A stretch of 64,000 nucleotides of DNA from Nemertoderma westbladi. Lineage: Eukaryota > Xenacoelomorpha > Nemertodermatida > Nemertodermatidae. Every line of letters starts with the position of its first letter. The stretch's first letter is position 1. The translations under genes were made by a program, and so were the position numbers. The stretch spans positions 20,926 to 84,925 of the forward strand of contig JAUCBJ010001300.1 in assembly GCA_032718475.1 (NCBI GenBank), written 5' to 3'. Under the pieces are notes generated by a model that was not told the DNA's origin, searched no databases, and was given only the letters and a program-made list of their open reading frames with translations. This document shows positions 22,167 through 33,335 of the stretch, in pieces.

Positions 22167-24262
22167 TTGGACACAAACATTAAATGAGGGACAGATATTT
22201 ATCAGCGCCACAAACATTAATGTGGGACAAACATTAATCAGGGGACAAACATTAATGTGGGACATAAACATTGATGTAGGACACAAACATTAATGTGGGA
22301 CATAAACATTGATATAGGACACAAACATTAATGAGGGACACAAACATTAACGAGGGACACAAACATTAATGAGGTACACAAACATTAATGAGGTACACAA
22401 ACATTAATGAGGGACACAAACATTAATGAGGGACACAAACATTAATGAGGGACACAAACATTAATGAGGGACACAAACATTAATGAGGGACACAAACATT
22501 AATGAGGTACACAAACATTAATGAGGGACACAAACATTAATGAGGGACACTAACATTAATGAGGTACACAAACATTAATGAGGGACACAAACATTAATGA
22601 GGGACACAAACATTAATGAGGGACACAAACATTAATGAGGTACACAAACATTAATGAGGGACACAAACATTAATGAGGTACACAAACATTAATGAGGGAC
22701 ACAAACATTAAATGAGGGACAGATATCATTCATGAGGGACACAAACATTAATGAGGGACACAAACATTAATGAGGGACACAAACATTAATGAGGGACACA
22801 AACATTAATGAGGGACACAAACATTAATGAGGAACACAAACATTAATGAGGGACACAAACATTAATGAGGGACACAAACATTAATGAGGGACACAAACAT
22901 TAATGAGGGACACAAACATTAATGAGGGACACAAACATTAATGAGGTACACAAACATTAATGAGGGACACAAACATTAATGAGGGACACAAACATTAATG
23001 AGGTACACAAACATTAATGAGGGACACAAACAATAAATGAGGGACACATATCAATCATGAGGGCACAAACATTAATGAGGGACACAAACATTAATGAGGG
23101 ACACAAACATTAATGAGGGACACAAACATTAATGAGGGACACAAACATTAATGAGATACACAAACATTAATGAGGGACACAAACATTAATGAGGTACACA
23201 AACATTAATGAGGGACACAAACATTAATGAGGGACACAAACATTAATGAGGGACACAAACATTAATGAGGGACACAAACATTAATGAGGGACACTAACAT
23301 TAATGAGGTACACAAACATTAATGAGGGACACAAACATTAATGAGGTACACAAACATTAATGAGGGACACAAACATTAATGAGGTACACAAACATTAATG
23401 AGGGACACAAACATTAATGAGATACACAAACATTAATGAGGGACACAAACATATAAACTGAGGGACACATAACATTCAATGAGGACACAAACATTAATGA
23501 GGGACACAAACATTAATGAGGGACACAAACATTAATGAGGGACACAAACATTAATGAGGTACACAAACATTAATGAGGGACACAAACATTAATGAGGGAC
23601 ACAAACATTAATGAGGATACACAAACATTAATGAGGGACACAAACATTAATGAGGTACACAAACATTAATGAGGGACACAAACATTAATGAGGTACACAA
23701 ACATTAATGAGGGACACAAACATTAATGAGGGACACAAACATTAATGAGGGACACAAACATTAATGAGGGACACAAACATTAATGAGGGACACAAACATT
23801 AATGAGGGACACTAACATTAATGAGGTACACAAACATTAATGAGGGACACAAACATTAATGAGGTACACAAACATTAATGAGGGACACAAACATTAATGA
23901 GGTACACAAACATTAATGAGGGACACAAACATTAATGAGGAACACAAACATTAATGAGGGACACAAACATTAATGAGGGACACAACATTAATGAGGGACA
24001 CAAACATTAATGAGGGACACAAACATTAATGAGGGACACAAACATTAATGAGGGACACAAACATTAATGAGGTACACAAACATTAATGAGGGACACAAAC
24101 ATTAATGAGGGACACAAACATTAATGAGATACACAAACATTAATGAGGGACACAAACATTAATGAGGGACACAAACATTAATGAGATACACAAACATTAA
24201 TGAGGGACACAAACAATAAACGAGGGACAGATATCAATCAAGGGCACAAACATTAACATGGG
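22167..24262. repeat. satellite array, 19-bp unit gacacaaacattaatgagg
   Basis: About 105-110 tandem copies with single-base variants (ggtacacaaac, gatacacaaac, ggacactaac). Five variant blocks of the type gacagatatcaatcatgagg occur near 22195, 22718, 23042, 23465 and 24228, so the array is divided into segments. It contains no gene. Confidence 0.97.
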
Positions 24263-24854
24263 CACTATCGCCCTTCGCACTTAGTATGATTCATGTTACC
24301 ACCCATACACATACAATATATTACAGTATTACAATTCTCATTACTGTCAAGCAATAAAATAACAACAATAAATAATAACATATTAATCTGACCAAACCAA
24401 TAAACTATGTTATTGCCAATTGAAGGAAAGGATCAGGTTACAGAGATGGTTTTTCTAACCAAAACAATAAACGATGTTGTTACTAAAAAGGGAAGGAGTA
24501 GGAGTAAAAAAATGATGAACATGAGGGGGAGACAGGAATGGGGGGGGGGGGGGGGGTAACATGAATGGTGGTGGTAGGAGGTAAATTGAAAATATGGGGG
24601 TATAACAGCCGGGGGGGGGGGGGGGGGGGGGTAGCAGCAAAACAGGCAGCTGAACAACGTAACCGAACGTCGCTTTCAATTAATTTCCATCTAATTAGGA
24701 AGATGGAATGTATACAAAACGGCGGTACTTTGATCGAAGCTCACGTTCCCATGGTAGTATTTTTTCCAGTTAATCACTTAATATCTGATCGTCTGATGGC
24801 AAGCATCACCATCGCTCATATTAATATCCATTGGCAACCATGGACCCCTGCCCT
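24263..24854. other. spacer between the satellite and its inverted remnant
   Basis: Contains a diverged copy of the 83-bp unit (24385-24480) and two long G runs (24540-24556 and 24611-24632, prone to length error). The open frames across the G runs are low-complexity and not credible genes. Confidence 0.6.
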
Positions 24855-24930
24855 ATTAATGTTTTGTGTCCCTCATTAATGTTTGCGTCCCTCAATAATG
24901 TTTGTGTCCCTCATTAATATTTGTGTCCTG
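24855..24930. repeat. inverted short array of the 19-bp satellite unit
   Basis: Four units in opposite orientation (tgtccctcattaatgtttg) lie about 600 bp after the main array, so this region is bounded by oppositely oriented copies of one unit. Confidence 0.9.
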
Positions 24931-24949
24931 GCCGCAATACAAACCAGTA

Positions 24950-25300
24950 TATAAATGATAAATTACGGGGTTTTGCCAGGCTATTGTTTCTGATTTAAGG
25001 GGTTTTACAGGTTGTTATTTCTGATTTAAGGGGTTTTGCCAGGTGGACTGAATTTCATATACTTGAATTTACGGTGTTTTGCAAGCCAATTATTGACTTG
25101 TGGGGTTCTGCCTCGAAGTGGGCATAAGTTACGGGGAACTGTCTTTGGCTTATAACTCAAAAATGGCTGGTAGAAAAGCTTCGGGGTTCTGCCAGACGAA
25201 AAAGCCGATATCGAATTACCCAAAAAGTCAAAAACATGAAAATCGAAAAAAATCGACTTAGGGGGTTCTGCCTTGAAGGTGACGGTAATTACCTCTGCCT
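24950..25300. repeat. irregular repeats of ggggttttgcc / ggggttctgcc
   Basis: About eight short copies of ggggtt(t/c)tgcc at irregular spacing of about 30-60 bp. The same motif appears in the arms of the inverted repeat at 21.24-21.45 kb. Confidence 0.6.
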
Positions 25301-25476
25301 ATTGAGTAAGATGGAAATTAGGTTCGTAGAGGATTAACGTTTAATGGCACTAATATATATATATTGCATACCACATGTCCAAGGAAGATCGAACAATAGG
25401 CTTGACTATACATAAAGTACTGTAGGTCGTGTAAAGTTCATTTTGTCTGTGTAATACTCTACAGTATTAATTTATA

Positions 25477-25928
25477 TAATACCCAATTGACAAAGGTAAT
25501 TGGTTTTGCAGCGACATCCTATGTGACTATTTTCCCTTCCTTGGAGGGGTGTGTGTGTATTAGCATTTGATCGGCAGGATTAACCAGACTCGTATATCAA
25601 CCTGGACCAGAGCCATTTCCCCTCCCTTGGAGGTTGTGTATCAGCATATGGTCTATAGGAACAACCAGGTTTGTAAATCACTCTGGGCAGCAAAGCTCAA
25701 AGCCAGAATATCGTTGCTAAGGCAACGTCCTATCAGAGCTTCAAGGTCCAGGTAGGTTACTAGCAGTGTAAGTAATGGAGCTGACTGCTCACCGTATATT
25801 GACAGATATTGGGTTCACTGAAACGTTCATTCCAACATTGCATAATACTACAAATATTATACTGACTTATTGTTTGTTAATATTTTCACCAAGGGAGAAA
25901 TATTTGGATAGCATTCTAAAAAATTTTT
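25477..25928 (+). repeat. split direct repeat A1
   Basis: Matches A2 (32360-32812) almost base for base, from taatacccaattgacaaagg to gatagcattctaaaaaa. Open frames in it (for example 25567-25755) are repeated in A2 and show no domain. Confidence 0.9.
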
Positions 25929-26260
25929 TTTCATTATATTATACTTTGGTGTACATAAGCTTCTGTACTTTCATCTTTAACTTAATTACAGAATTATTCT
26001 TATTTCCGAAGTCTTTCGGTTGTTTTTTTTTTTCTCTCCTTACGAGTTACTAGGAGTTTTTAGTCGCGAAATATAAAATACATTGTTCTTGTATATAACA
26101 TACTGTATGGTATATATGTATTCATACATATACCGAAACTCATGTTAATATGGTAATAATAATGCAATTATTTTGGCAACGGCTTTACTGCTGTTATATC
26201 TGTAAAATTACGCATCTATCTGTTTATCCGAATCCCTTAAGGCAGTAAGGGGGAGACAGC
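25929..26260 (+). other. non-coding spacer after A1
   Basis: AT-rich, with no recognisable coding. In canonical elements a gag gene would be expected in this region; none is seen. Confidence 0.5.
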
Positions 26261-26261
26261 C

Positions 26262-27110
26262 TATGGGCTTAGGCGGATGTCCGGATCCCTTTACGGGAGG
26301 ACAGCCTAATATACAGGCGGATGTCCGGATCCCTTTACGGGAGGACAGCCTAATATTTACAGGCGGGTGTCCGGATCCCTTTACGGGAGGACAGCCTAAT
26401 ATCTACAGGCGGATGTCCGGATCCCTTCACGGGAGGACAGCCTAATATCTACAGGCGGATGTCCGGATCCCTTTACGGGAGGACAGCCTAATATACAGGC
26501 GGATGTCCGGATCCCTTCACGGGAGGACAGCCTAATATACAGGCGGATGTCCGGATCCCTTCACGGGAGGACAGCCTAATATCTACAGGCGGATGTCCGG
26601 ATCCCTTTACGGGAGGACAGCCTAATATACAGGCGGATGTCCGGATCCCTTCACGGGAGGACAGCCTAATATCTACAGGCGGATGTCCGGATCCCTTTAC
26701 GGGAGGACAGCCTAATATACAGGCGGATGTCCGGATCCCTTCACGGGAGGACAGCCTAATATCTACAGGCGGATGTCCGGATCCCTTTACGGGAGGACAA
26801 CCCAATATACAGGCGGAGGTCCGGATCCCTTTACGGGAGGACAGCCTAATATCTATAGGCGGATGTCCGGATCCCTTTACGGGAGGACAGCCTAATATCT
26901 ATAGGTGGATTTTGTCCAGATCCCTTTACGGGAGGACAGCCTAATACTGTAATATCTATAGGTGGATGTCCATATCCCTTTACGGGAGGAGAGCTTAATA
27001 TCTATAGGTGGATGTCCGGATCCTTTCATGGGAGGACAGCTTTCAGGCTGATGTCCGGATCCCTTTATGGGAGGACAGACTACAGGCGGATTTCCGGATC
27101 CCTTTATTCA
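26262..27110. repeat. minisatellite of 42-46 bp inside the YR element
   Basis: About 18 units, each with ggcggatgtccggatccctt followed by acgggaggacagcctaatat. The last units (from 26900) are diverged. Both strands are open in places because of the repeat; no gene is inferred. Confidence 0.95.
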
Positions 27111-27223
27111 ATGAGAGCCTATTATATAACATGCTCTTAATACAAGGGCAGCATGTTGTCAGAAGCTAGGTATTATATCTATTTATTTCTTTTTTTTTCC
27201 CCTTTCTTATGGATCATAATGTT

Positions 27224-27337
27224 ATGCTGACTCGTTCCAAACACGAACGCGAGCAATTCGACAGACAATGGTGCATAACGACAACGTTTGCATTATATCA
27301 CTATATATATGTATTTCCACAGGAGATCGCTGTAATA
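27224..27337 (+). repeat. extra partial B repeat upstream of RT
   Basis: aaacacgaacgcgagcaatt through ggagatcgctgtaat matches the 3' 100 bp of B1 and B2. It ends at the same taat junction. Confidence 0.85.
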
Positions 27338-27509
27338 TTACTTACACTGAACTATTAACTCAATAGTGAATGACTCCTGTTCTACTAACAGTGATGGAGG
27401 GTAATATTTACAGTAGTTTATTGTTACTTACACTGAACTATTAATTCAATAGTGAATGACTCCAGTTCTACTAACAGTGATGGAGGGTAATATTTACAGT
27501 AGTTTATTG
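27338..27509 (+). repeat. 86-bp tandem duplication at the RT start
   Basis: Two copies start at ttacttacactgaactatta (27338 and 27424) and differ at a few bases. The ATG assigned to the RT frame falls in copy 2, so the true start is uncertain. Confidence 0.9.
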
Positions 27510-29433
27510 TTACAGACACCGTTCTTTGCTCTCAGCAAATACTTTGAGATAAACACAGATATCCCAAACAGAGCTCCGATCATGACAACCTTAGACACAG
27601 CACAAAGGTTATATCCTTATGATCATGCAAGAACATGTGGTGAATTCTTAACCCTCTCAACACCGTCAACATTACCCGCAGCTACATTGCAGGAATTCCT
27701 AGATTTACCGATTCATTCAGTAGAATATATGATAAACAAAGAACCAACAACCCCGATTCACATAGAAAATTTAAGGAAGGATTTGCAATATTACCCTGAT
27801 CAACAACTTGTGGCAGAATTGCTCACACAGTTAACCAATGGTGTCAACATAGGTTACAATGGTCCCAGAGATAAATTTATATTCCGTGAAAATAATAAGT
27901 CCGCACTTGATAATGCTCTACAAGTAGACGAGTTACTGACCAAAGAAATTAAATCTGGCTTCATCGAAGGCCCCTTCATCAATGTACCCAAGATAACAAC
28001 ATCATCTTCCCTTATTGTTGTAAACCCACTAACATTGAGTGCCATCAAAAACAAAAAGCCAAGGCTCTGTGTTGACTGCTCACACAATCTCAAAGGGACA
28101 TTAAATAGCTTTATTTCTGATGAAGATTCCACTGTGACATATACAACGATAGATGATATCGTGGATAGTGTCATGTTCTGTGGAAATCATGCTCTAATTG
28201 GAAAATTAGATGTCAAAGATGCTTTCAAAATCATCCCAATCTCAAAGAAGGATTGGTGTCTCCTAGGAATTAAATGGCGAAATATGTTTTTTGTATGCAT
28301 CAGATTAGTATTCGGATTAAGATCAGCAAGTCGCATATTTCAAAATTATACTACTCTAATAAAAGACACAATTATTAACAAATTATCAATCCTTCCATGT
28401 CCTCCTAGCCAAAATCTCGAACTCGAAATAGACACAACAACAATGTTATCAGATATCACTAAGATTGATCACTTACTAGATGACTTTATTATAACAACTG
28501 TTAGTATTCCAGAATTGGCCACATACACTTTCAATTTGATAATTGACATTTTCAAACACTATCACATTCCTCTAAATACCCAGAAAACTTTCCCCCCCTG
28601 AACACCGGCAGACAGTATTCGGGATTGGAATAAACACCATTTCAATGAAGTTCTTTGTGCCAAATGACAAGCAAGGTACAGCCCTAGCAGAAATTCACCG
28701 ATTTCAAAACATGGCATCAGGAACTATGATAAATAAACGTGAGCTTCAGAGCCTTATTGGGCTACTATCATTCATCTCTAAAGCAGTATGTGCTAGTCGC
28801 ACATTTCTTCGTCGCCTCATTAATGCAATATCAGTGTCCAAGCATCAAAAGATGATATGCATTCCAGGTAAGTTGCACCTCGACCTGGAATATTGGATAT
28901 TTGCATTACACACATTACATAACTATCAAGCACCTTTACAAAACCCAACCATGCTGACTCCTAGCCAACACACCCTGTCAACAGATGCATCTGGGTTTGG
29001 TTTGGGAGGTATTTGTAATGAAGACTGGTTCTCAGTACGGCTACCAGAACAGATGACTAACAATCAATTATCAATAGCAGCAAAAGAGTCAGCGGCTATA
29101 CTACTCGCAGTTAAAGTATATGGGCGATCTTTTGGTGGTTCAAGGCTACTAATTTATAGTGACAGTGAGACCAGCATACATGCATTTGCAAAGGGAACTT
29201 CCAATAAGCCAGTGCAGATGACACTGATTCGCCTACTTCTCCACACTTGCACAGAATACGGAATAATGGTATTCTGCCAGCACATCCCAGGACATGACAA
29301 CATTGGTCCAGATCTCTTGAGCCGTCTCAGGATCAGCAAATTCAAAGCTTTGTTTCCAAAAATGAATGGAGACCCAACTCCTGTTCTTGACCAATGGTCC
29401 GAAATCAAACAAGCCATTTTCAATCCAGTATAA
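27456..29433 (+). pseudogene. reverse transcriptase-RNase H of the YR retrotransposon (one frame break)
   Basis: The first frame (27456-28601) carries RT motifs of the DIRS type: KPRLCVDCSHNLKG near residue 201, GKLDVKDAFKIIPI near 248, VFGLRSASRIFQ near 286 and the catalytic LLDD near 340. It ends at a TGA just after a run of seven C (28591-28597). The reading continues in another frame through HRQTVFGIGINT to a second segment (28645-29433) with RNase H: D in LSTDASGFGLGG, E in AAKESAAILLAV, D in IYSDSETS and H/D in HIPGHDNIGPDLLSR. A single-base change at the C run explains the break; whether it is an error, a real mutation or a shift site cannot be told here. All catalytic residues otherwise look present. 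Confidence 0.88.
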
Positions 29434-29668
29434 AAATAAACATAGACAATGCTACAATGTCCACAAGTAAGACAATGTATTTTATTTATTTTATATAAAT
29501 ATTTTTTTTCATACTTTATACCAAATGAAAACTATAGCTATCCCAAGGTGATCATCGTTTCACAGTCAACAATATATCTTAACATTTAGCGGTATCATGG
29601 TTCATGGTAAAATATCATGCATAGATAAGTAAATTTGTTTTCAATAAGTATATAAAATCTACAACATC

Positions 29669-30019
29669 ATGTCAGTTCCAGAGATAAATTATACCATTGG
29701 CACTATTGCATATAGAGGCGAAAACAACTCATGGTTGAGATTACAACTGTCAACCGAGGGTCCCATCTGGGAGGGCACAGAAGCCCCAAGTAGTGCATCA
29801 CAATATCTGGTGTTGCATCATGGTGAGCAGGTAACATTCTCTGGTGTAGTATACAAATTAAATAAAGCCATCAATAAGGATTTTATTCTTTTTATTCCGG
29901 TCAGAGCAACATCCCCTGAGCCACACATACAACCTGAGACAGCCCAAGAACATGAAATTACATTCATGGAGAAGTTTGTAGGAGTTTTGTTGAAGGCTCC
30001 TGTTCTATGGATGGGATAA
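29669..30019 (+). CDS. unrecognised small ORF of the YR element
   Basis: A 116-residue frame between RNase H and the zinc-knuckle ORF. It has no domain that I recognise, no membrane segment and a mixed composition. Its end overlaps the start of the next ORF by 13 nt in another frame, so the two may be one protein joined by a frame change or made by reinitiation. Its place inside the element makes it likely to be coding. Confidence 0.5.
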   Translation: MSVPEINYTIGTIAYRGENNSWLRLQLSTEGPIWEGTEAPSSASQYLVLHHGEQVTFSGVVYKLNKAINKDFILFIPVRATSPEPHIQPETAQEHEITFMEKFVGVLLKAPVLWMG

Positions 30020-30819
30020 CACAATCGAAAGGAAACAAACGCCAAGAAACACGATCGGACAAGGAAGTGCCTGGGGTATTGTCATCAACACGACCACTTG
30101 AAAGGGACACGGTGGATCAACTTCGCTTGCAGTACCGATATATCCCTCTAACTGAACTGGCTGAACGGCAAGAGCTGAATGGAAAATATGGGAAAAACGC
30201 AGAAGTAGAATCCACAGGGGGAATGTTGAACTGCTTAGCCCTACTTGCTAGTTATAAGAGTGCCTTCTATCCAGAAGAAGCACCAAAGATATGGACTTAT
30301 TATCGGAACATGCTCGAGATAGCCCCATTATATTCACTTGGGTTTTTACTCAAGGTTGACAAAGACCATCGTCTCTATGTTGAAACCAATCAGGGAGGAT
30401 GGGAGCGACCACCAACTATTCGCCATCCCATGCGATCAGACTACATGAACAGATGTCGAAACTGCGACAAGCAGCATTTAGGCTCATGTTTGCCAGCAGA
30501 GGCATTTACGACGTCACCAAGGAAAACAAACCAGAGCAACTTCAAGAGGGGAGTTTTCTGCCACGGGTGTCACCGTGAGGGTCATTATCGCCCAGATTGC
30601 AAATCCAAAAACCGAGAGGATTCTGAATCACACTTCAAGAGGAGATATCAGGATGACTCAGACGATGTTAGAAGAGGTACAAATGACAATAGGTTCCGAC
30701 ATCGACTTCGGTACGATAATGAAGAGGACAATAATATCAACAATGCTAGGGAGAGGGTCCCGATTGTAAAATCGCTGCCTAAAAAAGCCTTAGGAAACCA
30801 ATTTATTCAGCAAGGATAG
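30007..30819 (+). CDS. zinc-knuckle (Gag-like) protein of the YR element
   Basis: A 270-residue frame. It has a helical middle part (about 75-130) and two Cys/His motifs: CRNCDKQHLGSC (about 150-161) and a standard CCHC knuckle CHGCHREGHYRPDC (about 184-197), followed by a basic, Arg/Asp-rich tail. A CCHC knuckle plus a charged tail is typical of retroelement Gag, which packages RNA. It lies after RT-RNase H and before the recombinase, whereas gag usually comes first in these elements. No stop or shift was seen inside it. Confidence 0.7.
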   Translation: MDGITQSKGNKRQETRSDKEVPGVLSSTRPLERDTVDQLRLQYRYIPLTELAERQELNGKYGKNAEVESTGGMLNCLALLASYKSAFYPEEAPKIWTYYRNMLEIAPLYSLGFLLKVDKDHRLYVETNQGGWERPPTIRHPMRSDYMNRCRNCDKQHLGSCLPAEAFTTSPRKTNQSNFKRGVFCHGCHREGHYRPDCKSKNREDSESHFKRRYQDDSDDVRRGTNDNRFRHRLRYDNEEDNNINNARERVPIVKSLPKKALGNQFIQQG

Positions 30820-30959
30820 TTTACCCACAAGCCTAAAACTGTTTAAATATATATAATCGCATCTATAAAAAATAGCATATGTTATTAAGTAGTTTACGAA
30901 CTAAACTATAAATAGTTTATATATATATTGTCTACCAGCCATATGAAACATCCATCGCC

Positions 30960-31867
30960 ATGGAAATTCACCAATCCTTAATAAATCAGCTTGTTGTTGA
31001 TAGTTTTAGTCATAATACCCAAAAGAAGTATATATCAGCATGGTATAAGTACAAACTATTCTGCAGAATCGCAGGAAAAGCACATACTCCTGTTTGTCAA
31101 AGAACTCTGGAAACATTTATTCTTATGTCTCACTATAGTGGTCTGCGGGCATCATCTATACGGATGTACCTTGCAGGTATAATGAGTACTTTAATGAACA
31201 TAGAATGCTCATCAGATATAAATATGGGACGGCTACAACATATTATACGAGGATGCGAAAGAGCCAAGGAGCTCCATCTGTTGCCCGGCCTATAATGGCA
31301 GCCGACCTACACTTATTAATGCAATCCTTACCACAATTTTACAACAACCGTTTGCTTGATATACAAATGATGAAGGCCATTTTTACAATGGCTTTCTTCG
31401 CTGGCATGAGAGTGTCAGAATATGTTAATTTGACAAGGTCTAATATCGAAATGTCAATTAATTGCATAATCATAACTCTGGACCATTCAAAGACATCACG
31501 TTCAGCTCTAAAGTTTCCCATTGCTAAGGTGGGTGGACCATTGTGCCCACATAATCGCCTGAAGATATACCTACAGTTCAGAGATCAATGCGGCCCAAAC
31601 ATATCCCCACTTTTTATATGGTCAACAGGTGAATCAGTTCAAGCCCACCACATTAATGGTGTTTTACGTAAAATAATGGGACAGGGTTACTCCAGCCATA
31701 GTTTTCGTTCTGGGATGGCCACCACTGCCTCCAAGGTTGGTATACCTCCAAACACTATAAAGAAATTAGGACGATGGAGAAGTTCTTGCTACGAATCCTA
31801 CATAAGGCCATCAGACTACGAACTCATAAATGCTCAACGCGTTATGGTATCTTCAATCAATAACTGA
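30960..31867 (+). pseudogene. tyrosine recombinase of the YR retrotransposon (one frame break)
   Basis: The enzyme would integrate the circular cDNA by site-specific recombination. The first frame (30960-31295) holds the N-terminal SAM-like core-binding domain (SHNTQKKYISAWYKYKLFC, LRASSIRMYLAGI). The second (31205-31867) holds the catalytic domain. Catalytic residues are visible: Arg in FFAGMRVSEYVNL, His and Arg in SHSFRSG, Trp in LGRWRS (the usual H/W position) and Tyr in CYESYIRPSDY. The reading passes from one frame to the other near 31285, so one base has been gained or lost. Otherwise the protein is complete and ends near the size usual for this family (about 300 residues). Confidence 0.88.
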
Positions 31868-32200
31868 TACATGTTCACTGATCATGAACATAATATATGA
31901 TTACTATTATTATTAGATATTATATATATCCTTTATTCGAAATTATATATAGTCATATATTATATCTTAATTTACCTATACACAACAGCATGTATGTGTT
32001 GTATACGCATGAAAATATCGATTCTGAATTTATTCTATTAGAAACCAAAATCGCCATCTCAATTTGTAAGAATAATAATAATTAATAGTGCCTCAATTTA
32101 TTTTTTTTTTTTTTTCATGGTTGAAATAGGCATAGGAAGTGGTACTTGATCAGTGCGTTTCCGTATATCCACCTTCTGCCATTCTGATTGGGGGTTTCTT
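31868..32200 (+). other. non-coding 3' region of the YR element
   Basis: AT-rich, with a T run at 32099-32115. No gene. Confidence 0.5.
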
Positions 32201-32363
32201 TGGGGGGTTGTTTTTTCCCTCTTCAGAATAGCAAACAGGATTACCTAACTAGGCTAGACTTCCCCAAACACGAACGCGAGCAATTCGACAGACAATGGTG
32301 CATAACGACAACGTTTGCATTATATCACTATATATATGTATTTCCACAGGAGATCGCTGTAAT
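32201..32363 (+). repeat. split direct repeat B1
   Basis: From tggggggttgttttttccct to gagatcgctgtaat; matches B2 nearly perfectly. Confidence 0.9.
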
Positions 32364-32812
32364 ACCCAATTGACAAAGGTAATTGGTTTTGCAGCGACAT
32401 CCTATGTGACTATTTTCCCTTCCTTGGAGGGGTGTGTGTGTATTAGCATTTGCTCGGCAGGATTAACCAGACTCGTATATCAACCTGGACCAGAGCCATT
32501 TCCCCTCCCTTGGAGGTTGTGTATCAGCATATGGTCTATAGGAACAACCAGGTTTGTAAATCACTCTGGGCAGCAAAGCTCAAAGCCAGAATATCGTTGC
32601 TAAGGCAACGTCCTATCAGAGCTTCAAGGTCCAGGTAGGTTACTAGCAGTGTAAGTAATGGAGCTGACTGCTCACCGTATATTGACAGATATTGGGTTCA
32701 CTGAAACGTTCATTCCAACATTGCATAATACTACAAATATTATACTGACTTATTGTTTGTTAATATTTTCACCAAGGGAGAAATATTTGGATAGCATTCT
32801 AAAAAAAATTTT
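32360..32812 (+). repeat. split direct repeat A2
   Basis: Second A copy; directly abuts B1 at taat. It differs from A1 at only a few bases (for example gctcggcagg against gatcggcagg). Confidence 0.9.
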
Positions 32813-32911
32813 TTTTTACCCTCTTCCGGCCTTGCGATTGGCCGTAGATGAACGATCTTAGACAGCACGCGTTTTCTGGTCTTACCTAGTTTCCTATCTT
32901 GTCTGCCCACC

Positions 32912-33074
32912 TGGGGGGTTGTTTTTTCCCTCTTCAGAATAGCAAACAGGATTACCTAACTAGGCTAGACTTCCCCAAACACGAACGCGAGCAATTCGAC
33001 AGACAATGGTGCATAACGACAACGTTTGCATTATATCACTATATATATGTATTTCCACAGGAGATCGCTGTAAT
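32912..33074 (+). repeat. split direct repeat B2, right end of the element
   Basis: Second full B copy, ending at gatcgctgtaat. About 100 bp (32813-32911) of unique sequence separates it from A2. Confidence 0.88.
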
Positions 33075-33094
33075 CCTTGTTGTGAATTCGAAAT

Positions 33095-33335
33095 ATGAAG
33101 AAAAAACGTTAATCCCAAATTCCCTATTCCCAGATACCAAAAGGACGCGTTGTTCAACTGAGCCCCGTTAGCGGAAACAGCCAGTGCCGCTAGTCGGTGG
33201 GGTTGACTTGTTGACAAGAGGCTATTATGAGGCGTAATGAGATACGCATTGCGTATCTTCTTCAGTGAACCAATAATGGCAGATCCCAAATTCCTTAATC
33301 CCAAATACCTTATTCCCAAATCCCAAATAGGGGCC
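33095..33335 (-). repeat. minisatellite-flanked core repeat, copy 2 (inverted)
   Basis: aaaaggacgcgttgttcaac through gcattgcgtatcttcttcag is the reverse complement of the core at 17.9-18.1 kb, with tcccaaatacc-type units on both sides. It starts right after the YR element. Confidence 0.8.

Larger units (their letters stand above)
25477..33074 (+). mobile_element. tyrosine-recombinase retrotransposon with split direct repeats
   Basis: The layout is A1 (25477-25928), body, then B1 (32201-32363), A2 (32360-32812) and B2 (32912-33074). This split direct repeat plan is known from Ngaro- and PAT-type YR retrotransposons, which replicate through a circle and integrate by a recombinase without a target duplication (family knowledge). 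A copies begin at taatacccaattgac and are almost identical; B copies end at gatcgctgtaat, so A and B meet at the shared taat. Body genes are RT-RNase H, an unrecognised ORF, a zinc-knuckle ORF and the tyrosine recombinase. Single-base frame breaks lie in both RT and recombinase. Confidence 0.88.

Noticed and set aside
22167-24262. CRISPR-like regular array
   Set aside because: Contiguous 19-bp repeats without unique spacers, in an animal genome; it is a satellite.
24433-24879. Pro/Gly-rich frames across the G runs
   Set aside because: Low complexity, dependent on homopolymer length, and in overlapping frames on both strands.
22167-24930. A third IS3EU-like element bounded by the satellite arms
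   Set aside because: The ends ggacacaaac are mirrored, but there is no TAY/RTA terminus and no 6-bp duplication.
26263-26805. Open frames with GCPPVKGSGHPP-type repeats on the minus strand
   Set aside because: By-product of the 42-46 bp minisatellite; both strands are open.
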